Of a DNA stretch of 51,649 bases, positions 25,164-33,442 are shown in pieces. The stretch is from Chloroflexota bacterium (GTDB lineage: Bacteria > Chloroflexota > Limnocylindria > Limnocylindrales > CSP1-4). Below the pieces are notes generated by a model. It had not been told where the DNA came from, did no database searches, and saw only the letters and a program-made list of their open reading frames with translations. The stretch covers positions 3,937-55,585 of the forward strand of contig PMLK01000035.1 of assembly GCA_003158875.1 (NCBI GenBank). The letters run 5' to 3'. Made by a program: the position numbers and the translations under genes. The first letter of the stretch is position 1, and every line of letters starts with the position of its first letter.

Positions 25164-26625
25164 CTGGCCGGCCGATCCCAAGCTGGACGCGAGTCTGCGG
25201 CGTGTGGTCGATGCGGAACTCGCCGCGGCCAAAACAGATGGAGCAGTCCCGCTGCGAGGCGTCTCGCAACGCGTGCGGCACACGCGGATGTTCTCGGATC
25301 TCGGCTTCGCCGGCGCCGTGGCCGTCGTGCTCGTGATCGTGGCCGCGCTTGTCCTGAGGGGGACGACCACGGGACCCGGCACTGGATCCGGCACGTCCCC
25401 CTCCGCGGTCGAGTCTGCGTTGCCGTCTGTTTCGAGCCAGGCCACGTCTCAACCGACTGAGTCGGCCGCCCCGTCGCCGGCGCTCGCGTCCCTGCCGCCG
25501 GGTGCCGGCAAATTCGTGCCCACCGGCAGCCCGATCGGCAACCTGGGCCTCGACGTGCGCCTCGCCGACGGACGGGTCCTGTTCATCGACAACCCCGGCG
25601 CGGAGATCTACGACCCCGCCACAGGAAAGTTCACCGAGGCAGGCGACCCGGCGGCGATTCACTTGGGCGGGACCGCCACCCTGCTCGCCGACGGCCGCGT
25701 CCTGCTGGCGGGCGGCTACGACACAATATCGGCGACCGTTTCCGTGGAGTCGAAGAAGGCCGAACTGTACGACCCGTCAACGGGCAAGTTCACCAGCACC
25801 GGCTCCATGACCACGGGTCGCAGCGGTCACACCGCTACTCTCCTGACCGACGGCCGGGTGCTGATCGCCGGCGGTGGCGTTGAGCACGCGGGTGTTCAGA
25901 ACACGGGCGGGGCGGGCGACATCCGCCACACGCAATGGTTCGCCGACGTCCGCCGCGGACCCACCGACCCGAGGATCGCGGGTCCCACCGCGACCCTGGA
26001 GATGATCGCCACGGCGGAGCTGTACGACCCCAAGACCGGGACATTTCACGCGACGGGTTCGATGACGGTGGGCCGTGACGAGGCTTCCGCCACCAGACTC
26101 GAGGACGGACGCGTGCTGATCGCCGGGGGCGGCGACGAGGGTAATGCGGCCGACGCTTCGGCCGATCTATACGACCCAACCACGGGCAAGTTCAGCGCGA
26201 CCGGCTCGATGAACACCGCTCGGTACGGACATAGCGCCACGTTGCTTCCTGACGGGCGGGTTCTGATGTCGGGCGGCACTGACGGCACGGGCGACCTCAG
26301 CAGCCTCGAAACGTACGATCCTGCGAAGGGACGCTTCGAGGGTGCCGGGTCCACCGGAATTCGTGGCTGGGCCTCCGCGGCGATTCTTCGGGACGGTCGG
26401 GTGCTGATCGTCGTGGACAGCTACCCTTCCAAGACCTCGGAGCCGATCTGGGAATACGAGTTCTTCGATTTCGCGACCGACAAGCTGAGTCCGGCGGCAT
26501 CGCTTGCTGCCAAGGGCGATGCTTTCATCGGGGCCGTGGTCCCGTTGTTCGACGGACGCCTGCTCGTGCTTCAAACCACCAAAACCGCCACACAAACCAC
26601 AGCGGCCGAGTTATTCGTGCCCTGA
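25156..26625 (+). CDS. Membrane-anchored Kelch-like protein, possible anti-sigma sensor
   Basis: The 489-residue protein has a short N-terminal cytoplasmic region (MNDWPADPKLDASLRRVVDA onward, to about residue 48) and one membrane helix at about 50-71. A Ser/Thr/Pro linker follows, then six or seven repeats of 'YDPxTGKFxxTGSMxxGR...TLLxDGRVLIAGG' predicted to form an extracytoplasmic beta-propeller. The N terminus is not a recognisable zinc-binding anti-sigma domain (no HxxxCxxC). The eight-base overlap with the sigma gene argues for joint function, so a sigma-tethering role is plausible but unproven. The open frame reaches back to 25129, but ATG 25156 fits the coupling. The related lipoprotein at 3806-5005 lacks the cytoplasmic part. 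Confidence 0.75.
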   Translation: MNDWPADPKLDASLRRVVDAELAAAKTDGAVPLRGVSQRVRHTRMFSDLGFAGAVAVVLVIVAALVLRGTTTGPGTGSGTSPSAVESALPSVSSQATSQPTESAAPSPALASLPPGAGKFVPTGSPIGNLGLDVRLADGRVLFIDNPGAEIYDPATGKFTEAGDPAAIHLGGTATLLADGRVLLAGGYDTISATVSVESKKAELYDPSTGKFTSTGSMTTGRSGHTATLLTDGRVLIAGGGVEHAGVQNTGGAGDIRHTQWFADVRRGPTDPRIAGPTATLEMIATAELYDPKTGTFHATGSMTVGRDEASATRLEDGRVLIAGGGDEGNAADASADLYDPTTGKFSATGSMNTARYGHSATLLPDGRVLMSGGTDGTGDLSSLETYDPAKGRFEGAGSTGIRGWASAAILRDGRVLIVVDSYPSKTSEPIWEYEFFDFATDKLSPAASLAAKGDAFIGAVVPLFDGRLLVLQTTKTATQTTAAELFVP

Positions 26626-26675
26626 AGCGCGGGCTCTGTTGCTATGCGGACTTGATGGCGACGTTGTAGCCGGCC

Positions 26676-26699
26676 GGAATGGGCTCGACTCGCCATTCC
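26676..26699 (+). terminator. Inverted repeat after the Kelch gene, possible terminator
   Basis: GGAATGG, ten bases, then CCATTCC: a perfect 7-bp inverted repeat in the 100-base gap before the zinc-ribbon gene. There is no T-run after it, so termination is only one option; it also lies just upstream of the next -10 box. Confidence 0.3.
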
Positions 26700-26713
26700 T
26701 CCTGGGAAACGGC

Positions 26714-26719
26714 CATAAT
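26714..26719 (+). promoter_or_regulatory. -10 box for leaderless zinc-ribbon gene mRNA
   Basis: CATAAT ends six bases before ATG 26726; no ribosome-binding site is present. It is the same hexamer and spacing as upstream of der. Confidence 0.45.
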
Positions 26720-26725
26720 CGGCGC

Positions 26726-27376
26726 ATGACAACCCAGTGCCCTCGTTGCGGGTCCCCTCGTTTGGGCGAGGCCCCCTTCTGCCACAACTGCGGACTGGAT
26801 TTCCGCGCGGCCGGGGCGCCCCAGATGCCGCCGGAGCAGACTCTTCCGGCGAGCCAGTCCGTGTACGGCGCACCACCGCCGCCACCCACGGGCTTCTATC
26901 AGGCACCGGGCTATCCTCCGCAGCCGGGCTACTTCTACCCACCGGCGTGGCAATACGGTCAGCCCTCTGCGCCGCCGCCCTCCGGCCAGGCGCCCGCCCC
27001 ATGGGGCGCCACACCGCAATACCAGCCGCAATACCAGCCGCCGCAAGTCCCGGCGCCGCAGATGCCGCCGCCAACTCCGGTGGCGGCCACGTCCGACTCG
27101 ACCGCCGTCACCGCCGACGAAGGAAGCTCCGGATTTGCTGTCGTGCCGGCGACCGCACCGCTTGCCGCACCGACCGTATGCCTGCGCTGCTATTCGCAGC
27201 TTCCGGCGGGCTATACCAGCTGCGCCAACTGCGGCTTCGACAACGGCTCGGTCTTCGCCGCAAGCACGCTCGCGCCGGCGCGAATCCCGATGCTGGCCGT
27301 GGCTCTCGCGCTGCTCGGGGCCGGCCTGCTCATCACCGCGGCGGCGCTCGTCTTCGTCGCGCAGGCCGCCGGCTGA
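26726..27376 (+). CDS. Proline-rich double zinc-ribbon membrane protein
   Basis: The 216-residue protein begins with a zinc ribbon (CPRCGSPRLGEAPFCHNCG). It continues with about 110 residues rich in Pro, Gln, Tyr and Ala, and has a second zinc ribbon (CLRCYSQLPAGYTSCANCGF). It ends in one membrane helix (IPMLAVALALLGAGLLITAA region). Such zinc-ribbon/Pro-rich tail-anchored proteins are common and uncharacterised; the Pro runs should depend on EF-P. The reading frame is open back to 26504 through the Kelch gene, but ATG 26726 directly after the -10 box is the sensible start. Confidence 0.72.
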   Translation: MTTQCPRCGSPRLGEAPFCHNCGLDFRAAGAPQMPPEQTLPASQSVYGAPPPPPTGFYQAPGYPPQPGYFYPPAWQYGQPSAPPPSGQAPAPWGATPQYQPQYQPPQVPAPQMPPPTPVAATSDSTAVTADEGSSGFAVVPATAPLAAPTVCLRCYSQLPAGYTSCANCGFDNGSVFAASTLAPARIPMLAVALALLGAGLLITAAALVFVAQAAG

Positions 27377-27432
27377 CAGGCCGCCGGCTCACCGTCGACC
27401 CGCAACTCGGGGCAGCGCTCGGCGACCGGCGG

Positions 27433-27438
27433 TAAACT
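27433..27438 (+). promoter_or_regulatory. Putative -10 box for the decarboxylase gene
   Basis: TAAACT in the 123-base gap before ATG 27500, giving a leader of about 55 bases. No strong ribosome-binding site is visible near the ATG. Confidence 0.3.
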
Positions 27439-27499
27439 CGGTTCGGGATCCGCAGCCCGCAAATGGCGGCCGGATCAGTCCATCCCGGACGAGTGATAC

Positions 27500-29041
27500 A
27501 TGACCCGCGAACGCACGCTTCCTTCTGCCGACGACTCCGGCCATTCCTCCGACCTTGACACTGCTCAAATCGACGGCCTGTATGACATGGACGCGGACAG
27601 TTTCCGCGCCGCCGCCCATGCCGCCGTCGACGTCATGGCCGATTATCTAGAAGGCGTTCGCGATCGACCCGTGATGCCGAACGTGGAACCTGGGACTATC
27701 GGGCCGCTGTTCGAGCAGGCGCCGCCGGAGAAGCCCGAAGCGATGGCCGCGATCCTGGCCGACTACCAGCGCCTCTTCGAGCCCAACGTTACTCACTGGC
27801 AGCACCCCCGCTTCCTGGCCTACTTCGGCAGTTCGGCGTCCGGGCCTGGGATTGTCGGCGAGATGCTGACCTCGGTCCTCAACTCGAATCCCATGCTGTG
27901 GCGGACGAGCCCCGCCGGCACGGAGCTGGAGCAGGTCGTCATCGACTGGATCCGCCAGGCTCTGGGCCTGCCGGACGATTTCGACGGGTTGATCAACGAC
28001 ACGGCCTCCACATCGTCGATGCTGGCGATTGCCGCCGCACGTCAGGCCGCCGGCCTGGACGTGGCCGCGCAAGGTCTGCCAGCTCGCAAGGACGTGCCGG
28101 CGCTGCGGGTCTATTGCTCGGAGGAAGCTCACTCGTCCATTGAGAAGGGCGCCATGACCCTGGGTCTGGGTCGCGCCGCAGTCCGCAAGATCGCGACCAA
28201 CGAGCGCTTCGAGCTGCGCATCGACGCCCTGGAGGCGGCCATCGCCGCGGACAAGGCCGCCGGCATTCGGCCGATCGCTCTGGTCGGAACTATCGGGACC
28301 ACGTCCACAACCTCGGCGGACCCCATTCGCGAAATGGCCCGCATCGCCCGTCGCGAAGGCATGTGGCTGCACGTCGACGCCGCCTATGCCGGCGTGGTGG
28401 CGATCATTCCGGAACGGCGGGCCCCGTTCGACGGCTGGGAACTCGCCGACTCGATCGTGACGAACGCCCACAAGTGGTGGTTCGTCCCGGTCGACGCCTC
28501 GATACTGCTGACCCGCCGCATGCCCGTCCTGCGCGACGCATTCAGCCTCGTGCCGGAGTACCTTCGCACTCTGGATCGTGAGGGTCCGATCCGGGACTAC
28601 AACGAATACACCCCCACGCTGGGCCGCCGGCTACGGTCGCTCAAGCTGTGGATACATTTGCGCTACTTCGGTCTCGAGGGACTGCGGCGCCGTGTCGAAC
28701 ACCACATCGCGATGGCAGGTCGTCTAGCCGGGTGGGTCGATGCCGAGCCCGACTTCGAGCGGATGGCGCCCGTTCCCTTCTCCACGGTTTGCCTGCGCTA
28801 CAGGCCCGCGGAGTTCGCCGGCCGCGATGGTGAGCCCGGCGTCGATGAGCAGGTAGACGACCTCAACGTTCGCCTGATGGATGCCGTCAATCGGACCGGC
28901 AAAGCGTTCCTATCGCATACCAAAGTCAACGGCCATATCGTTATTCGGGTCGCGATCTCCAACCTCCGCACGGAAGACGCGGACCTTGAGTTGGTCTGGG
29001 ATGTCATCCGCCGGGAGGCCGCGGCACTGACGACCCGATAG
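27500..29041 (+). CDS. PLP-dependent group II amino acid decarboxylase-like protein
   Basis: The 513-residue protein matches the aromatic-L-amino-acid/glutamate decarboxylase family (fold type I, PLP). Signatures are VMADYLEGVRDRPVMPNVEP, FLAYFGSSASGPGIVGEML, the acidic HVDAAYAG (the Asp contacts the PLP ring nitrogen), and NAHKWWFVPVDAS with Lys325 as the expected Schiff-base lysine. The substrate is probably an aromatic amino acid (Trp, Tyr, Phe or dopa-like), but this cannot be fixed by eye. The first 25 residues are an acidic extension. It stands alone, without an obvious amine transporter beside it. Confidence 0.85.
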   Translation: MTRERTLPSADDSGHSSDLDTAQIDGLYDMDADSFRAAAHAAVDVMADYLEGVRDRPVMPNVEPGTIGPLFEQAPPEKPEAMAAILADYQRLFEPNVTHWQHPRFLAYFGSSASGPGIVGEMLTSVLNSNPMLWRTSPAGTELEQVVIDWIRQALGLPDDFDGLINDTASTSSMLAIAAARQAAGLDVAAQGLPARKDVPALRVYCSEEAHSSIEKGAMTLGLGRAAVRKIATNERFELRIDALEAAIAADKAAGIRPIALVGTIGTTSTTSADPIREMARIARREGMWLHVDAAYAGVVAIIPERRAPFDGWELADSIVTNAHKWWFVPVDASILLTRRMPVLRDAFSLVPEYLRTLDREGPIRDYNEYTPTLGRRLRSLKLWIHLRYFGLEGLRRRVEHHIAMAGRLAGWVDAEPDFERMAPVPFSTVCLRYRPAEFAGRDGEPGVDEQVDDLNVRLMDAVNRTGKAFLSHTKVNGHIVIRVAISNLRTEDADLELVWDVIRREAAALTTR

Positions 29042-29078
29042 CGCGCGACCCGGAAGCGGCTGTGTCGTCCGCAGGCGG

Positions 29079-29084
29079 TACGAT
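29079..29084 (+). promoter_or_regulatory. -10 box for leaderless DUF1461 gene mRNA
   Basis: TACGAT lies about six bases before GTG 29091, with no ribosome-binding site between; position accurate to about two bases. Confidence 0.35.
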
Positions 29085-29090
29085 TAACGG

Positions 29091-29804
29091 GTGAACCTAA
29101 CCCTCGCTCAACGACTTGTCGGCACCGTGGCCGTCGTTACGACGCCATGCGTTGCGATCCTGATTGCCACGCTGCTCTTCCTCAACCCCGTCTGGGTGGC
29201 CTTTGACCAGGACCGGAGCGACGTTTCCGGCATCACCGGATATACCCCGGCCGAAGTCAACGCCGTAACTGGCAGCATCCTCTCTGACCTTGTGTTCGGG
29301 CCGCCGAACTTCGACGTGGCTGTCAACGGAACCCCGGTGCTGGACTCGAGGGAGCAGGCCCACATGCGAGACGTCCGGAGCGTGCTCTCGGGCCTCGGCC
29401 TGGTCGCCCTCATCGCGGTGCTGCTGCTGGTGGTCGTCGGCATAGCGGCTCGTGGCTCGCGCTGGTTCTGGCGGGCGGTTGCTCTTGGTGGGCGCGTTCT
29501 GGTCGTCGGCGTGATCGTGGTTGGGGTTGGCTTCGCCCTATTCTTCGACCAGGCTTTCGAGCTATTCCACGAGATCTTCTTTCCGCCGGGCACCTACATG
29601 TTCGATATTCGAACGGAGAAGCTCGTGCAGCTATTCCCGGATCAGTTCTGGTCGGAAACGAGTGTCGCTTTGTGCGCGGCGATCCTGGGTCTGGGGATCC
29701 TGACGGCAGTCGTTGCGGCGCGCTTGGGTCGCGAACCGGACCAATCGGACGGCTCGCATTCTTCCGACACGGTCAGCAGGCCCGCCGCCGCCGGTAATCG
29801 CTGA
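29091..29804 (+). CDS. DUF1461/TIGR01906 family integral membrane protein
   Basis: The 237-residue protein has four membrane helices at about 10-32, 98-118, 131-152 and 190-211. An extracytoplasmic loop carries FDVAVNGTPVLDSREQAHMR, followed by DVRSVL. The 'REQxHMxDV' pattern ahead of the second helix and the late FFPPGTYMFD/LIQLFP-like segment are characteristic of TIGR01906 (DUF1461) membrane proteins, whose function is unknown. The stop overlaps the ATG of the M50 protease gene by one base, so the two are probably co-expressed. The ending is a polar Ser/Pro tail. Confidence 0.75.
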   Translation: MNLTLAQRLVGTVAVVTTPCVAILIATLLFLNPVWVAFDQDRSDVSGITGYTPAEVNAVTGSILSDLVFGPPNFDVAVNGTPVLDSREQAHMRDVRSVLSGLGLVALIAVLLLVVVGIAARGSRWFWRAVALGGRVLVVGVIVVGVGFALFFDQAFELFHEIFFPPGTYMFDIRTEKLVQLFPDQFWSETSVALCAAILGLGILTAVVAARLGREPDQSDGSHSSDTVSRPAAAGNR

Positions 29805-30991
29805 TGGGCATCACCGTCGGCCGCATCTTCCAGACCGAGGTCCGAGTCCACTGGACGTGGGTTCCGATCATGGCATTCATCAGCGTGATCTTCGGCATCG
29901 AGCTCACAGACGGGACCTCGACTGGTCTGCCGGCCGGTTTGGCGTGGGCGTCGTCAATCTCCTGCGCTGTCCTCGTCTTCGTGTCGGTCGCCGCTCACGA
30001 ACTCGCTCACGTATGGGTCGCGCGGCGTTTTGGCCAATCGAATCCAACGGTCGTGGTCCAGCTCTTGGGCGGGCCGTATGTGATGGAGACCGATCCCAAG
30101 TCGGCGGGTGAGGAACTCCGAATCGCCATCGCAGGCTCCTTGTTGAGTGGCGTAGTCGCGATCGTGTTTGCCATCCCGGCGCTCGTGATCGACTTCGGGC
30201 CGCTGGCTGCCGCGCCGGATCCGGTGCAGGCTGTGGGCTTCGTGGCCACGATGGTGGCCATATTCAACGCCATGCTGGGCTTGATAAACCTGGTTCCCGG
30301 ATACCCGATGGACGGGGCGCGCGTTCTGCATGCCGTTGCCTGGAGCCGCACCGGCAGCCAGCAAGCCGCGGCCGCGGTTGCGATTCGAGTCGGCCGCTAT
30401 GTGGGCTACTGTCTCATCGGCGTCGGCCTCGTGGCGATGACCTTCACCGACGCTCTGGCGGGCTTCTCGCTGGTGATTGCCGGCTGGCTGGTAATGAACT
30501 CCAGCAAGTTCCTCGACCGTCGCTCCGGCCTCGAGGAGTTGCTCGCCGGAGTGAAGGTCGGCGACGTGGAAGATCCGGATCCCGGCCGAGTGCCGCCGCA
30601 GCTGACGCTGGACGTATATGCGGCCTCGTACCTCGCGGAGCGGAATGGGGCCGCGGCCCTGGTGGAACGTGGCGACAATCTGATCGGGCTCATCGGGTCG
30701 GCGCAGATCCGTCGCATTCCGGGCCGCTTGTGGCCGACGACGCACACCGAGCAGGCCATGATGCCCATCGCGGACGTGCCGAGGGTGAGCCGTGAATCCG
30801 ATCTGTGGCCCGCGCTCGAGACGCTGGAACGGCGGCATCTGGACGCGCTGGTCATCGACGGCGGTCAGGGCCCGACGGCGCTGCTAACCCGACGCTCGGC
30901 GGCCAAGCTTATCCAGGAACGAGCGGCGGCGCGGCAGATTCAGCTTGCGGCGTCGGCTCAGCTTCGCAAGACTCGCTTCCGCGACCGCTGA
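29804..30991 (+). CDS. Site-2 protease family (M50) with CBS-like domain
   Basis: This 395-residue membrane metalloprotease is of the SpoIVFB/Rv-type S2P group. It starts GITVGRIFQTEVRVHWTWV. The zinc motif is HELAH (His65-His69), and the third ligand is Asp170 in NLVPGYPMDGARVLHAVAW. About five to six membrane helices precede residue 235. The soluble C-terminal part (about 245-370) resembles paired CBS modules that could sense adenine nucleotides. The substrate is unknown. It is coupled to the DUF1461 gene by a TGATG overlap. The window holds a second, shorter M50 protein at 16486. Confidence 0.85.
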   Translation: MGITVGRIFQTEVRVHWTWVPIMAFISVIFGIELTDGTSTGLPAGLAWASSISCAVLVFVSVAAHELAHVWVARRFGQSNPTVVVQLLGGPYVMETDPKSAGEELRIAIAGSLLSGVVAIVFAIPALVIDFGPLAAAPDPVQAVGFVATMVAIFNAMLGLINLVPGYPMDGARVLHAVAWSRTGSQQAAAAVAIRVGRYVGYCLIGVGLVAMTFTDALAGFSLVIAGWLVMNSSKFLDRRSGLEELLAGVKVGDVEDPDPGRVPPQLTLDVYAASYLAERNGAAALVERGDNLIGLIGSAQIRRIPGRLWPTTHTEQAMMPIADVPRVSRESDLWPALETLERRHLDALVIDGGQGPTALLTRRSAAKLIQERAAARQIQLAASAQLRKTRFRDR

Positions 30992-31012
30992 AGGGTAGGG
31001 GAGGCGCTCGCC

Positions 31013-31684
31013 GTGGCCAGCAACGGAAAGCCCGATATTCCCGGAAGGCCGGGCGAATCCGGGGTATTCGATGAGGGCACTCGGGCCGAGAAGCGCCGCG
31101 CCGCACATTTTGACCGCACGAGGAGGCCGCGCATGGCCGATCTGAGCGACACGCAGTTCACGCTCCACCACGCCGAAGCCGAAGCCGAAGTGGAGATGTC
31201 GCAGGAAACGTTGAGCGCCGTCATCGACGGAGCTGTGGCCAAAGGCGACGTTCTGAGCGTGGCCGAGCTGGCCGGCGTCATGGCCGGCAAGCGCACCGCG
31301 GACCTCATACCGCTCGTTCACCCTGCGAACCTGACTCACCTCCTGGTCAACGCCAGCCCGGATCGCGCCGCCGGAGCCGTTCGAATTCGGACTGAAGCTG
31401 CGGCTGTGGGGCCGGCCGGTGTCGAAGTGGAGGCACTGACCGCGGCTTCGGTGGCTGCCCTCACCGTATACGACATGATTCGCGACCTGGAGCCGGGTGC
31501 GGTTCTTCGGGCGGTCAGATTGATCTCCTCATCGGACGGCGCCGACGGAGAGTGGCGCCGCGCCGGCGACGGGCTCGATGGCCAGCGGCCGGCCAGGAGC
31601 ATTCGAACTGCCGGCCGCATCGTTGCCAATCCGCCGGGCAGCCGGCCGCCGCTCGGCTCACCGTCCCGACGCCACGGTCGGTAA
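31013..31684 (+). CDS. MoaC-like protein with altered active-site positions
   Basis: The 223-residue product aligns with MoaC (cyclic pyranopterin monophosphate synthase) from AHFDRTRRPRMADLSD through EMSQETL-like, AVAKGDVLSVAELAGVMAGK, RTADLIPLVHPANLTH and VEVEALTAASVAALTVYDM. Retained are the Lys of AKGDVL, the His of PLVHP, the Glu of VEALT and the Asp of VYDM. Lost are the Lys three residues after that Asp (Arg here), the Lys of 'TGKTG' (GPAG here) and the GGKSG end motif (SSSDGADGEW). A C-terminal tail of about 40 residues is basic. Start GTG 31013 follows GGGGAGG; ATG 31133 would remove conserved sequence. Either a diverged MoaC or a protein with a new role. No other Moco genes are nearby. 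Confidence 0.7.
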   Translation: MASNGKPDIPGRPGESGVFDEGTRAEKRRAAHFDRTRRPRMADLSDTQFTLHHAEAEAEVEMSQETLSAVIDGAVAKGDVLSVAELAGVMAGKRTADLIPLVHPANLTHLLVNASPDRAAGAVRIRTEAAAVGPAGVEVEALTAASVAALTVYDMIRDLEPGAVLRAVRLISSSDGADGEWRRAGDGLDGQRPARSIRTAGRIVANPPGSRPPLGSPSRRHGR

Positions 31685-31782
31685 CCCCAGTCCGGGCTCG
31701 TCGCCTCTTGGCGGAGCCGTTAGAGTGGCGTTGTCGCCGCGTGGCGATCTCGGAGTTGGTCCCGGTTCTGAGGTAGCGGGCT

Positions 31783-32334
31783 GTGTCGTCCGGTGTGCTT
31801 CTGCCGCTGCTCGCGTTCTTCGCCCTGGGCGTGCCCATCGTCGTTCTGCTGTGGCGAGTGCTGATAGTCGGCGGGGAGTTGCGGCGTGATGCGCAGCACG
31901 GTGGCGCGGCCAGGGACATTGCGCGGCGGGCGGCGGCATCGCTGAGCGAGTTGGCCGCGGCCGTGGACGATCTACGCCGCGGCAAGTCCCAACCCGATGA
32001 ACTGGCCGGTCCTATCGCCGAAGCGACTAACGCTCTGGGGCGGTACGCCACTGACGCGGCGATCGTGGATACGCACGCGGCTCGTGACGGCCACGCCACG
32101 GTGGGTAGTCTGGTTGAAGCGATAGGGCGGGCACAGCGGGCCGTGGAACTGATCGAGCACGGTCGCGGGCTGATGCTGAGTGGCGCCGTGGAGCTTGTCG
32201 GCGAAGGTGAAACGGCCGTCAAGCGCGGATACCTGAACCTATTGCATGCCCGCGACGCCATCAGGGCCACGGCGGACGATCTGGCAGCCGCCTGGGCGGG
32301 ACCGAGCAGCGGCCACCAGGGAGGGAGCGGCTAG
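31783..32334 (+). CDS. Unknown membrane-anchored helical protein
   Basis: I do not recognise this 183-residue protein. It has one N-terminal membrane helix (about 4-28, VLLPLLAFFALGVPIVVLLW), and the rest is predicted all-helical and Ala/Glu/Arg-rich (ASLSELAAAVDDLRRGKSQP, AIGRAQRAVELIEHGRG, GETAVKRGYLNLLHARDAI). Codon use matches the neighbours. Start GTG 31783 is the longest choice, without a clear ribosome-binding site. It lies just upstream of the nrdR promoter; no functional link is implied. Confidence 0.6.
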   Translation: MSSGVLLPLLAFFALGVPIVVLLWRVLIVGGELRRDAQHGGAARDIARRAAASLSELAAAVDDLRRGKSQPDELAGPIAEATNALGRYATDAAIVDTHAARDGHATVGSLVEAIGRAQRAVELIEHGRGLMLSGAVELVGEGETAVKRGYLNLLHARDAIRATADDLAAAWAGPSSGHQGGSG

Positions 32335-32353
32335 CGGCTTGGGCCGCGGGTGA

Positions 32354-32359
32354 TATTCT
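32354..32359 (+). promoter_or_regulatory. Putative extended -10 box for nrdR
   Basis: TATTCT preceded by TGA (TGATATTCT). Transcription from about 32366 would give a 28-base leader with the TTGGAGG ribosome-binding site before ATG 32394. Confidence 0.45.
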
Positions 32360-32393
32360 CGCCGAGGCGGGGCAATGACTTGGAGGCTGGCCG

Positions 32394-32867
32394 ATGCGTT
32401 GTCCGCGGTGCGGCGAACGAGAGACGCGGGTCGTCGACTCGCGCGATCTCGACGAGGCCAGCATTCGGCGACGGCGCGAATGCGAGAACTGCGGCGCCCG
32501 CTTCACGACGTATGAGCGCATCGAGGCGCCGCGGCTCGTAGTGGTCAAGCGCGACGGCGTCCGCCAGGAATTCGACCGCGAGAAACTCACGTCGGGCTTT
32601 CGCAAGGCCCTGACTCGCCGGCCCGTTCCGGAAGACGCAGCCGAGCAGGCCGCCGATCAGATCGAGGCCCAGCTGCGAGCCGGGGGCGCGACCGAGGTCG
32701 ACTCCTCGGAGGTCGGCCGATTGGCTATGGAGAAGCTGCGGGCGATAGACCAGATCGCCTACATTCGATTTGCGAGCGTCTATCAGAGCTTCGAAGACCT
32801 TGAAACCCTGAAGCGTGAGGTAGACAACCTGTACGCCCAGCGCGAGAGCGGAGCCACCGTCAAATGA
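32394..32867 (+). CDS. nrdR: Transcriptional repressor NrdR
   Basis: NrdR represses ribonucleotide reductase genes in response to (d)ATP. The 157-residue protein has the zinc ribbon [18 protein letters not shown] with Cys3, Cys6, Cys31 and Cys34 ([13 protein letters not shown]). The ATP-cone follows ([20 protein letters not shown], later [16 protein letters not shown]). It is coupled by an ATGA overlap to dcd, also a nucleotide-pool gene. No pair of NrdR boxes was noticed in the window, so its targets are elsewhere. Confidence 0.95.
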   Translation: MRCPRCGERETRVVDSRDLDEASIRRRRECENCGARFTTYERIEAPRLVVVKRDGVRQEFDREKLTSGFRKALTRRPVPEDAAEQAADQIEAQLRAGGATEVDSSEVGRLAMEKLRAIDQIAYIRFASVYQSFEDLETLKREVDNLYAQRESGATVK

Positions 32868-33442
32868 GCGTCCTGTCCGATCGCGACATCGCCGTCGCGC
32901 TGGCGGCTGGTCGGGTGCGGGTCGAGCCGTACGATGCCGCCGACCTGCAGCCGTCCTCGATAGACCTCCACCTCGACCGCAGCTTCCGCGTCTTTCGCAA
33001 CAACCGCTATCCGTTCATCGACGTCCGTTCGCCCCAGCCGGATCTGACTGAGCTGCTGAGCGTCAAGGACGATGAGCCGTTCGTGCTTCACCCGGGCGAG
33101 TTCGTGCTCGGTCAGACGATCGAATGGGTGGAGTTGCCGGATGACCTTGTCGCCCGCCTCGAGGGCAAGTCTTCGCTGGGGCGACTCGGCCTGCTGATCC
33201 ACTCGACGGCCGGATACGTCGATCCCGGCTGGAAGGGCAAGCTCACGCTGGAACTCTCGAATGTCGCCAACCTGCCGATTGCGTTGTTCTTCGGCATGAA
33301 GATCGGTCAGATCAGCTTCTTCGAAATGTCCAGCCCGGTGGATCGGCCGTACGGCTCGGCCGGACTCGGATCGAAGTATCAGAACCAGGCCGAACCGACC
33401 GCGTCGGCGTTCTTCCAGGACTTCCACGGGAAAGCCAAATGA
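32864..33442 (+). CDS. dcd: dCTP deaminase
   Basis: Dcd converts dCTP to dUTP, or directly to dUMP in bifunctional forms, supplying thymidylate synthesis. The 192-residue product shows [53 protein letters not shown] (the Glu is the catalytic type) and MKIGQISFF, ending [11 protein letters not shown]. The KSSLGR segment matches both mono- and bifunctional forms. The start overlaps the nrdR stop and the stop overlaps the MBL gene ATG, forming a three-gene run. Confidence 0.93.
   Translation: MSVLSDRDIAVALAAGRVRVEPYDAADLQPSSIDLHLDRSFRVFRNNRYPFIDVRSPQPDLTELLSVKDDEPFVLHPGEFVLGQTIEWVELPDDLVARLEGKSSLGRLGLLIHSTAGYVDPGWKGKLTLELSNVANLPIALFFGMKIGQISFFEMSSPVDRPYGSAGLGSKYQNQAEPTASAFFQDFHGKAK

Noticed and set aside
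25156-25320. Zinc-binding anti-sigma (ZAS) domain in the sigma partner
   Set aside because: No HxxxCxxC pattern is present in the N-terminal region; only the topology suggests an anti-sigma role.
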